15,916 nucleotides of DNA. It comes from Chromera velia (lineage: Eukaryota; Sar; Chromeraceae). The DNA lies in contig JAHBMJ010002792.1 in assembly GCA_018398765.1 (NCBI GenBank), forward strand, positions 1 to 15,916, read 5' to 3'. The translations under genes and the position numbers were made by a program. The notes under the pieces are model-generated. The model searched no databases and was not told the DNA's origin. It saw only the letters and a program-made list of their open reading frames with translations. Positions 1 to 10,060 of the stretch are shown piece after piece; within the stretch, counting starts at the first letter, position 1; every line of letters begins with the position of its first letter.

Positions 1-763
1 AGAGGGCTTTAGAGCTTTAATGTCAACTTCTAATTCGCTATAATTCAAAAGTTATGAGAATAATATAAATTCGGTCACTACACTGCAGTTTTTTGTCCTC
101 GACTTAGGCTTCAACAAATGAAATGAGTTTTTCACCTGACTAGGTTGACCTAAGAGCACTTCTTCAGAATTGTCGAGAGACAGGTGCCCTTGTTCATAGT
201 CACTTTGCCCAAAAGAGCTCAATCTGAATATTCTCTGTGCGGGAGGGATTTCCTGTCTGCGCGATCGCTAACGCCCCCCCCACCATCACATTGCGGTGAT
301 TCCGTCTGGTCTGCCACGCAAGACCATCGAGAGAGTCAATGATGCCCCCATAAACCCAATGAAGCTTCAAACAAAGTCGGATCAATTTCTTTGGATCGAC
401 TTTTCGGAGTTGTCGGTTCGGCAGATGGACAATGCACGAGAAACGGAGAGCGATATGGAGGAGAAGGATGGGAAGGCGGAGCCACCAGGGGGCTTCTGCT
501 GTGACAACGGCTCTCATTGCTTCTGGGGTTAAGAAAAGAACAACGTTGTAATCGGATGCTTGATCTTTTTGGGTGTATACACGACGGAGCACAGCTCCCA
601 ACTCAATCAACAAGCCACTGTCAACGACCAAACCACAAGAAAAAGAGAGACGCTGCCCCCCCAAAACAATTGCATGGAGGTCTCCTTTATTGGAGTGGGG
701 GGGGCAGTTCACAGGGATCCAACCGATCTCTCCTCTCAGACGACGCGGAATCTGAAGCGAGAT
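1..763. other. Left flank, no supportable gene
   Basis: The first 200 bases are AT-rich and show nothing I recognise. Open frames of moderate length exist on both strands between 200 and 850: about 170 codons on the minus strand at 200-712 and about 78 on the plus strand at 296-532. They overlap each other, both begin at GTG rather than ATG, and neither matches a family I know or shows coding-like third-position bias. The minus-strand frame lies downstream of the broken coding region at 764-2158, so it could contain a further exon of that gene, but I see no convincing acceptor and donor pair. Confidence 0.4.
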
Positions 764-2158
764 CTACCCTGCCTGGGTGCTATCTCCATCAACACACGTC
801 GAAAAGTGCAGGGTCGCATCATTCTCGTTGGAAGTGCGGGGGATAAAAGCAAGGATTGAGGAGAAAAGGAAAAAGAGATAAAAAAGGGAGGGAGGGCAAA
901 TGTCAAAAAGGGGTGACTGACTGTCTCGCAACTCCTTTCGGACTCTGTCACCTCCTTCTGCACAGAGGACGTGCATACATGCACTCCACCGTTTTTCCAA
1001 GGGAGCATTCTTGTAACCAAGCGCCCGTGCTGTGAAACACTTTGCAAGATCAAGAAATGCCGTGTTGTTGATCAGCCCCTTCATGTGCAGGTCACAGAAG
1101 TCGATCAGAAAGTGGTCCTGGGCGATGTAGCCTAAGCGGGTGTTCAGCTCAAGCATCTTTGTGTGGTCCTTCAGGAGTGCTACTCTCACTTTGAGTTTAG
1201 GCAGCTCGGCGGAGTACAAGGCATTGTCGTAGCGACTCACACTGCTGATATGCTTCACCTGCTTGTCGTGCAGGCTCTGCAGGTGAGTAATTTGATCTGC
1301 CGAAGCCCTGTTGCGCCTCAACTTCAGGAAGTCCTCGTGGTGAGTGAACTTGTACTTCTCTAACACCTCTTCCACCTCTCCAAAAAATAAAAGACTGTCT
1401 TTCTGCTTGTGCAGGGGGTTCTTGTCAGCCTTGACCTCCTAAAGCTCTTTACACTCAGATAAAAGATGCCACTTCGTATAAGAAAGGGGGCCAGAGGAGA
1501 AGTTGAGGTGCGCCTTCTCCTCCACAGGCACAAAAGGGCAGTTCGCTGCGTGGATGGTATCCTGGAAGTCCAGGACCCGGGGGTGGTTGTTGTACTGAAG
1601 CTGTTCCATGTTGAGCTTGGTGGAATATTTTTTCTCCAATTTGAGGTACTTCACCTGCTCGTCCAGATTCTTCAGCTTCATGTTCTTGGCAACAAACATA
1701 CAGAGCCCATGACACCTATCAGGTGGGTGGACAGGTTCAGGAGGAGCTTGTTGATCTCCTTCCCCAGCCTGGTTCCCAGGCGGCAGAGGGTCAACTCGTC
1801 CAGGGTTGACTGCAGCTGCAGCTTTGGGCTTTTCCTGCTTAAAAAATGCACCGAGCCTCGTCTGTGTCTTGAAATTTTATAGTGCAAGAAGGTGGCTCCC
1901 CTCATGAATGTGTCCCTCAGCATCCCCCTTTTTGTTGGTGTGGTAGATCTCATACAGATTGTCAGCGCGCCTCAGCAGAAACTGCTTGCCACAAGGCTTG
2001 TAGCTTGCCTGCACGCGTTTCTGGCCCTTATATATAACGGTTTTGAGGGTGATCTTGTTTTTTGACAGAAGCTCTTGATCCTCTGCAGAAAGCTGGATCT
2101 GTGGGTCTGACTGACATGCCAGTTTTTGCCTTTTTCTCAGGAGGCTCTTCCCCGCCAT
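764..2158 (-). pseudogene. Broken or intron-containing coding region, unknown coiled-coil-like protein
   Basis: One minus-strand frame, from an ATG in good context at 2158-2156 (A at -3, G at +4) down to 764, is open for about 465 codons except for a TAA at 1877-1879 and a TAG at 1439-1441. Random sequence would hold around twenty stops in that length, so coding ancestry is likely. Between about 1830 and 1720 a different frame looks more genuine: it reads as Leu/Lys/Glu-rich, coiled-coil-like sequence with GC-ending codons, while the first frame there is Pro/Ala-rich. After about 1690 the first frame is again the good one, with heptad-like Leu/Lys/Glu stretches near 1690-1600 and 1370-1060. 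The 3' end is uncertain; below about 1000 the translation becomes low-quality. I do not recognise the family. It could be a processed pseudogene (no clear introns over 1.1 kb, unlike the neighbouring 16-exon gene) or a live gene with small introns that I cannot place. Confidence 0.5.
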
Positions 2159-2404
2159 TTCGAGAATTACCAGGCATGTTTTCGAGTCAAAAAAAAACAA
2201 CCACCTTAAGGGCACTCTGTCAGACAATGCGCGAGACGGTTTGGGTGAGGCTTGAACTACCAAAATCACCAGAAATTGCAATGCAGACCATACCAGACAA
2301 GGAAAGAATGAGCAGGACAGACCAGGACAGCAAAGCTCCCGCCAACCCTGCAAGCAAGTAGAGTATGACAGTAAAGAACAGCTGGGTGCTGAGCATGAAT
2401 CCAT

Positions 2405-2900
2405 TGAGTTGATTGAAGTATCATATTCTTTCAGCGTGACTTGGAGACGGCAATTGGAGACAGCAGAGTCGACCGCTTAAAACGAACCCTGGTTTTGTTA
2501 GGAAATCGGGCCGCCGCCGCAAAAACCCCCGGGGTTGTTTGATTTGGGCCCGCGAGCTCTAGACGCCGCCGCCAAAAACAGTAGGGGTTCCAAATAGGAC
2601 AAAAGGGGTGATTGCGAGACTGGCGGCGCACGAGAGACTCACAATTAAGAGATCGAGATACAACGCGCCCCATGCAGCGCTATATAGAGGCACCGCACGG
2701 GCGCCGCGCCAGTGAAGGGCCCCGTGAGCTGCATGCTGCATCTTTACCTAGACATTCGAATCTCTTTGCTCCACCTATCAGGTGCACCCAGGTGCAGAGG
2801 TGCAAATCAGGTGCATCAGGTACATTTTTTCAGAATGCACCTTTTCTGGAATGCACCTTTTCCCGTCCTTATTTGACTCTGGTACCAGTGTAGATCGCGC
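2405..2900. other. GC-rich spacer with GGTGCA/TGCACC cluster
   Basis: No gene is seen. The stretch 2500-2720 is GC-rich with GCCGCC runs and a TATATA-like word near 2683. From 2780 to 2857 the word GGTGCA or its complement TGCACC recurs: GGTGCA at 2781, 2791, 2799 and 2810, a GGTACA variant at 2819, and TGCACC at 2783, 2836 and 2852. Three of the copies sit in CAGGTG, an E-box-type hexamer. The two downstream copies share a longer AATGCACCTTTT context. This could be a clustered protein-binding site or a decayed short tandem repeat; the sequence alone does not decide. Confidence 0.45.
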
Positions 2901-4351
2901 TAGGTAGATTGTGTTGTATCAGACTTTCAATAGTATGAAAGTACCGAGTACTATAGATTAAGTAGTAAAACTCTAGAGTAAAACTATAGTATGGTCCAAT
3001 GTATATCATATACGTACATAGTTAAACAGTATACTTATACGACCGAGCTAGTGACTGAGTTTCCCTGTAATGACCTAGGAATTTAGACAGGAATTTAGAG
3101 GAATTTAGACAGGAATCTAAAGGAATTTAAACCTCTAAATTCCTAAATTTTGGAGGTCGATTTCTCATGAAACTTGATGAGTTAGAACTTGATATTAATG
3201 GTGCTTATAGGTTTAATATACGTCTATAAGCACCATTAATATCAAGTTCTAACTCATGATGTTACTTATTATGGTTCATGAGAAATCGACCTCCAAAAAT
3301 TACTAAATTCCTCTAAATTCCTGTCTTTAAATTCCTTTAGATTCCTAGCTAAATTCCTCTAAATTCCTCCAAATTCCTGTCTAAATTCCTCTAAATTCCT
3401 GTCTAAATTCTTAGGTTTTTGCTTATAGGTCTTTGCAGGGTTAGACTAACTTGTGTACTTAGTACTAGGCTACTTGTCCTCAAAGCTTTATTAGTGGCTT
3501 GGGATTTAGCATCGCTAGATCTAGGATTTAACCCTCAACATTATCATCATCATCATACTAGTATGCATTATCACTACTACTACTAGCCTGTATAGTAGTA
3601 AGTCTATATCATTATTATCCTAGTTATCATCACCATAAATTGTCTGTAGATTTTATTTCGATTAGAATCAATATATAGAAAAATTATTAGAGTTAATATA
3701 ATTAGACCAAGAAAAACACGTTCATTGGTGCAAGCCGATACCTGGCAGTGGACCGCGGGGATTCCCGGAACATAAAATCCTATCCCATCCTAGTATCCTA
3801 TCCTATGTACCCAGTTATATACTTAAAACCAGACTTTAGAAATTTTAAGTTTGGTAGTTAAACGTGCTACTAGTAGGCACTTGAAACTTTAATTAAATCT
3901 AAAAATCTTGTTTAATATACCGTTTGCTAGACCGCTTAATACTGGAAGTCGAGGCCTGACGCTGAACCACAGAGCAACCGCAATTGGTACTAGCGCAATT
4001 GTAATTCTAGCCCCAATTGGTCCCTAAAGATTAATTCTATCCTATCCTAGATCCTATCTTAGATCCATCTAGATCTTAGCTATCCCATCCTGTCCCACCA
4101 ATTACTAAACGAACTGATTAAAAGTAGTTTAAAACGAGGGTAACCAGGACAGAAGGAAGAGATGAAAGACGTATAGGCCAGACGCTAGGGACAAACTTTA
4201 AGTCAATGCTCACAAAAAAAAAAAAAAAAAAAAGGATTATACTAGGGATTATAACTTGAAACAAATTCTGGGGACTGTCCAACATCATTGTCAAAGGCCA
4301 CTTTCCGCTCAGATCTCATTAAGTATGAATTGTCATCGTGCCGTCACGCAA
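2901..4351. other. AT-rich intergenic repeat region
   Basis: No open frame of note is present. The composition drops sharply to AT-rich compared with the flanks. It contains the foldback element at 3073-3416, short ATC/ACT trinucleotide runs near 3540-3590, TATCC-rich stretches at 3777-3806 and 4030-4095 that share the word CTATCCCATCCT (3780 and 4080), three CAATTG words at 3981-4019, and a run of about 20 A at 4214-4233. On the minus strand the last is a T-run about 120 bases beyond the ABCF stop codon, in the likely 3' flank of that gene. Confidence 0.6.
3073..3416. repeat. Foldback (MITE-like) inverted-repeat element
   Basis: A long palindromic unit. The innermost stem is 34 bp with no mismatch (3177-3210 against 3224-3257) around a 13-nt loop. 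An asymmetric internal loop follows (5 nt left, 17 nt right), then a 21-bp perfect stem (3151-3171 against 3275-3295). The outer arm 3073-3131 matches the complement of 3326-3416 at 58 of 59 positions once a 32-nt insertion in the right arm (3347-3378) is set aside. The outer arms are built from short units of the type TAAATTCCTC and TAAATTCCTGTC. No coding capacity and no clear target-site duplication are seen. The near identity of the arms suggests recent origin or homogenisation. It could be a foldback transposon, a MITE or a hairpin-RNA locus. Confidence 0.85.
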
Positions 4352-4478
4352 TCACTTCAAAGATCCTTTCAGGACCCTCTTCCGATAGTCCTCAAAGTCT
4401 CCTCCATATTTTTTGGCCTCCCGAGACTCTGTGTCAACATGCCACACCTGCACACACACACACACACACACACACTCA

Positions 4479-4545
<67 letters not shown>

Positions 4546-4979
4546 TGGGTATGAGTCCCGTCTCAACAAGCACCGTTCACAGGAGGGGTACGCCAGAGGC
4601 TTTAACTGAAACGAAACTCAAACCGAAACGGGAAGAGAAATGGGAAATCAAATTGAATTTAGCAGCCGATGAAACAGGGCAAGGGCCGACGAAGACTTAG
4701 CAGGAGGACAGGGAAATGCACAGAGAGCCATCGCAATTTCGGAGGGAGAGGCATTCATCAGAAGAAGACAGGAAATGCGAGAAAAGATTGGATCCGGAAC
4801 AAAACTATCAGCTGTCTCTCGCACTCTCTCGCCCTCTCCCCTTGCGCGCACGCATGTGTGTGTGTGTGTATATTTGTGTGAGTATCTGTACGTGTAAGTG
4901 TATTTGTGTGTGCGCGCGACAAAAATTAGCCAGGTTGGCCTGACGGCCGTCTTTTCGGAGTCGGCTCATCGCGCGCGCG

Positions 4980-5041
<62 letters not shown>

Positions 5042-7593
5042 GACAGACATTCCCAGCTCCAAGGGCACACGACCACCCGAACAAAGGTTGCCGGCCCCAA
5101 GGGCACACGACCACCCGAACAAAGGTTGCCGGCCCCAAGGGCACACGACCACCCGAACAAAGGTTGCCGGCCCCAAGGGCACACGACCACCCGAACAAAG
5201 GTCACTTCTCGAAATCGAAACCACCTCCTGGCCACAATCTGACTGACCTCATCGCACACGCACGAGATCATGTGGGCGTCGTGCGACACGATCACCACAC
5301 CGCCCTTGAATTCGTTGAGACCGCAGATGAGGGCCTGCACCGCGTCCAGATCCAGGTGGTTTGTGGGCTCATCCAGAATGAGGATGTGGGGGTTGTTGAA
5401 GGCCATCAGGGCGATCGACACGCGAGACTTCTGACCTCCCGACAGGACGTACAGAGGTTCCAGAGCCTGCAGATGAATGTCAAAACAGAAAGAAAGAAAG
5501 AGCTCGAATACAAAGAAGCTAGATTCCTGCCAAATGCATGGGTGGGAGAGGGACGTCCAGTCCGACGCCAACAAAAGGAAAAATAAAGGTACGGCATAGA
5601 AGGGACCAAAATGACAGACAGGCCGCAGGATTACGAGAGAGACGTCCATGCAGAAGAACAAATATTCTTTTGTTTTCTGAACACACGCAGTCTTTCCTCT
5701 CTGTGTTTGATGCCGTGCTCAGGGTATGCACAGGCCCATGCGCGCAAGTTTACACAAAGTACGAAAGTCTCTTCAAATGCAAAGAGAGAAACAAACGGAC
5801 AAGCCCAAAATCAACTAGCGGAAAAACAAGAATGGGCAGACAATTCAGAGCCATGCAACTTTCTCTGGAGCAAACAGACAGAACTAAGAGAACTAGCTCA
5901 CCAGCATCCCCGAGATCCCAAATTTGCCGAGGTAGTTCCGTGCGTCCTCATCCTTCAAGTTATCGTTTGGGAACCTGAAGAGAAGAAGAAGAAGGAGAAT
6001 CACCGAATGCAAGCGGGCAGGCAGGCAGGCAGGTCCAACAATGATTGGAAAAGCGACGCTGCCCCGGGAACTCCCAAAGAGTAGGGAAGAGAAGAGACGA
6101 GAAATCGGAAACGTCGGTCAGAAAGAATGTACAGACAGACAAGGGGAACGAGCGGGAGAAAACGAGGAGAAACCAAAACAAAAAGAGGCATCCTGCTGGT
6201 ACGCAGCCCGACTGATCACCTCAGAAATCAGAGAGGACTCCCCTTGTTTTTCTTTCCCGCTTCCTTTTATACACGCACGCTTCTCCTCCCCCCCCCCCTC
6301 CTACTTTGGACCTACTTTGCCTGCAGTTGCTGCACGGCATTCAGAGTGAGGTCCATTGTGTCGACGTGGTGCTGCGAGAAGAATCCTGCAAGGGACCCGG
6401 GGGGGGTTGGGGAGGGGGCAAAGCAAAAACTCTACAACCGGGATGTGTACAGAGAGAAAATAATTTGTCGAACAAAGACGGAACGGAAAGAGATCACCCT
6501 TTTCAAAGTGGCCATTGTGTGGGCCGAGGATGAAACATGTTCATTTTTTTTTCGTGAAGAAGCAAACCAACGACTTGCGGAGCTGCGGTTTTTCGAATGT
6601 GCGTGGGTATTTGACCATAGACTTGGCAACAGAAAGTTTTCCATGACCAGGGAAATAGGAGAACGTCGCACGTTTCTGTGAAACGAAACAAGGTCCCGGA
6701 AAGGAAACCAACGTCATCCCCCGAGACTTCCTTCTGCGATCGCATTGGAACCCCGAAACCTCGACGGCCGTCAGGAAGCTTTCAAAGAAGAGCGACAAGA
6801 ACGATCAGCAAGTGCTGCCGTATCAGCAATGTCTCCTCATTTGATAAATTGCCGAAAAAGGTTCAACTCTTCTCCAATCCGACTCTCAGACGAAAACATC
6901 AAAAGAAAACCGGCTCAGGATCCTTCCACGTTCTCTTCGTTGCATCTCTGGTTTCGATTGGGCATCCTTTTTCGAGAAACAACACCTGTCTTCCCCTCCC
7001 TCAGCATGCTCTGCGTCACTGGGTCGAAAAACCGACATCAACAACACAACAAAACGAAGCCGTGTCCTCCACAAACCTATTCTCAATTTGTTGTGTCTCG
7101 TCAGATGCCCCTCCTGGGGGTCCTCCTGCCCTGTCAGAAGTTTCAACAGCTGCAGCAGGCAAACAAACAAACAGGCACAGGAACAAAGCGAGCCATGTTA
7201 ACAATCATTCCCAAGCACACAGAAAGGAGCTCACTCCAGGCTATCAAAATGAATGGTCCGTCTCGCTTCCTTCCAACTGGCCGCATGCCTCTCTCTCTCT
7301 CAAGACCCAAAGCACATCTTCGACTCGAAGAGAAAGTTTCGTATCAGCATTCATTGTTTCCGCAGCTGTGCCTGCCCCCCCGCATGACCGTCTGTCTGTT
7401 TGTCCGTGTATCTGTCTGTTTGGTTGCTGCTTACCGTGCTCTTTCCGCTTCCGTTGACTCCACAGACGGCAATTCTGCTTTCCATGTCGACAGAGATGCA
7501 CACATCTCGAAGAAGCCACTTGTCCTTCCCCTTGCCTGCCCCTGGCTTGTCCCCCTCTCTCGCCCCGTACCTGCACACATACACACACATACA

Positions 7594-7667
<74 letters not shown>

Positions 7668-8301
7668 TACACGCATGTGTCCTATCACAGAACCCTGTGT
7701 TGACTCGAGCTCTCAGTGAAAGATCACCGGCGCTCTGCATACGAAGTCTCCACCACGAAAGAGGTCAGCAACTGCATGTCACTTCCAGCTTCCCCCCCCC
7801 CTCCCGACCGACCGAAAGAAGACGTTTTGCAGGAGAAGCATGGGTGTGGGCAGAGGTTCTGGTTCAGGAAACGAGAAGACCAGGGAGGGGTCCTTTGTGA
7901 TCTCCTCCAGCATCGGGAGCTTCGACAAGGCCTTGATGCGGGATTGGACCAGGGCGGCGCGTTTGGCGTTGTATCTGCAGGCGAGATGATGAGTGAAGGA
8001 GTAAAAGGGCAGGTGAATGAATGGGTGAAGAATGCGACCTGAGATGTGCATCATGAGCACAGGAATGTGTGCCAAACTTTCGCATGCATGTGCTTGACAA
8101 TTGAGAGAGAGATACAGAATCGATCGGAGCATAAAGGGTGCATGAGCTCTACAAAATGCGAGACCAGGGAAAAGGAGGAGACTGCCTGTTCGACTCCAAA
8201 TTTGTTCCCCCCTGAGCGGAAAGTCACTCATCTAGGAGGGCCCTTCTTGCCCCCCTCCAGCAATGGTCGTCTGTTAAGCACCGAAGCAGTGAAAGAAAGA
8301 A

Positions 8302-8333
<32 letters not shown>

Positions 8334-8383
8334 ACGAACGAACGAACGAACGAAAGAACGAAAGAAAGAAAGAAAGAAAGAAA

Positions 8384-8425
<42 letters not shown>

Positions 8426-10028
8426 CAGGGGAAAGAAGAAAGAAGAAGGAAGGAAAGAAAGAGAGAGGGAAGCCCCATTCACCACCCCACCCACCTGAAT
8501 CTGTCAACAAAGCTCTGCATGTGAGCTCTCTTTGCCTCTACGGATTCCTGCTTCCTCTGGGCCTCCTTCATCTTCTCTGCACGCACCTGCAGGAAGGGAG
8601 AGCCGGGGAGACACAGAGAGAGAGAGAGAAAGAGAGGAATGTCAGAGAAGGGCGCTCACGACTCCAGCTGCTCGAAAGAGGTACAAAAAGCTTTTGGAGA
8701 AGAGCGAGACCGTGTGTACACTCATGTTGATATCCATGGATGCATTCAAGAACTTCGACAGACAGCCCAACTGACGGAACGCACCGACCGCTTCAAAGTT
8801 GTCGTAGTCCCCCTTGTAGTAACTCAATTCCTCGTGGGCGAAATGAATGATGTCCGTGCACACCTCGTTCAGAAACTGACGAGCGTGGGACACAATAATG
8901 CCTGCAGGCAGGAAGGAGATCATTCATTCGCCCAGTCAGTCACAGACAGACAGACAGACGGACAGACAGACACCCCTTTAGATTGATGCAAACTTTTCTC
9001 TCGCTGAACAAACTTCATTCCAAAAACAGCAGAGTACAAAAAAAAGGAATATGAAAACTGGGGAAGGGGGGTTCCAAGCAAATGCTGTTCGCTCGCTGCC
9101 TTCGCCACTTCACTTCCTCGCACTGGACCACCTGAGGGTAATTCCCTGATTCACCTTCTAAGTCATCGACAAGCAGAAATAAGGTCAGCCAAAACCCCTC
9201 TTCCATATTCCTGCCTGCCTCCCAGCCCTAAGTCCACAAAGAAAGACTCACTCACAGGTCTTGTTCCATTCCTGGAGGTATTTTGTGAGCCAAGCCACGG
9301 CGTGGAGATCCAGGTGGTTAGTCGGCTCGTCGAGGAGGAGGATGTCAGGGTCGGCAAAGAGCGCACGGGCAAGAGCAACCTGCAGGGATCACTCACTCGA
9401 ATCCCTCAGTTTATTTATGAGTGGATGTTCTCTTTCTGAACGAACGAGAACCAAGCAAGAAAGATGACCCATGGAAGATCACTTCGATCAAGAAAGGGCC
9501 GACGTCCTGGAAAGGGTGACAGTAAGCCACTGAGAGAAGCAAACTATTTAAGAGGCAAGCAGAGAGACAGATGAAACTACCGGCAGAAAGTCATTTCGTA
9601 TGATCTCCTGTGATGTACGCCTTTTCGAGGAAAGCGAACAGAAATACATCGATCCGATACGGCCAGCTATCACGCAGCGTTCAGACACTCAGAGACAGAC
9701 ACAGAAAACCTCACTCACGCAAATACACAAATTGACTGACAGACAGACAGAAAAACCGACTCACCCGCATTCTCCACCCTCCGGAAAAGTTCTGCGTCGG
9801 CTTCTTCTGCATGTCGGGATCGAATCCCAATCCTGCCAGAATCTCACTGCACACCCACTCACGCAGCAGACACAACCAATTACTGTGAAGCAGCAACACA
9901 GGCGTGCAATTAAGCCAAGATCTGAGTCCTTCAGTTCGGCTCCATCCTCTCTGCACGACCACCCACCCCGAGGTTCCCTCCCTGCCTAACGAAGGAAGGA
10001 AGGAAGGAAGAAAGAAAGAAAGAAAGAA

Positions 10029-10060
<32 letters not shown>

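Noticed and set aside
200-712. 170-codon open frame on the minus strand
   Set aside because: It starts at GTG, matches no family I know, has mixed third-position composition and overlaps open frames on the other strand.
3945-3995. Minus-strand sequence resembling a tRNA box A, as in a SINE head
   Set aside because: The nearest box-B-like word is only about 25 nt away, too close, and there is no A-rich tail or target duplication.
4214-4233. A-run as the poly(A) tail of a retrocopy
   Set aside because: No coding remnant or target duplication precedes it on the plus strand. It is simply an A-tract in AT-rich DNA.
5061-5202. Direct repeats that resemble a CRISPR array
   Set aside because: The 38-bp copies abut with no unique spacers, the setting is a eukaryotic intron, and no cas genes are present. 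It is a minisatellite.
4352-5661. Long minus-strand open frame through intron 15 that extends the LSGGQ exon into Arg/Val/Cys-rich repeats
   Set aside because: The extension is read from the minisatellite and microsatellites. Splicing 5248 to 4447 restores the conserved GCN20-type C-terminus.
7244-7740. Cys/Val-rich open frames around the second-domain Walker A exon
   Set aside because: The Cys-Val part is a TG repeat in intron 10; only 7435-7570 is coding.
8224-8510. Ser/Phe-rich and Lys/Glu/Arg-rich open frames in all frames
   Set aside because: They are translations of a GAAA/TTTC simple repeat inside ABCF intron 9.
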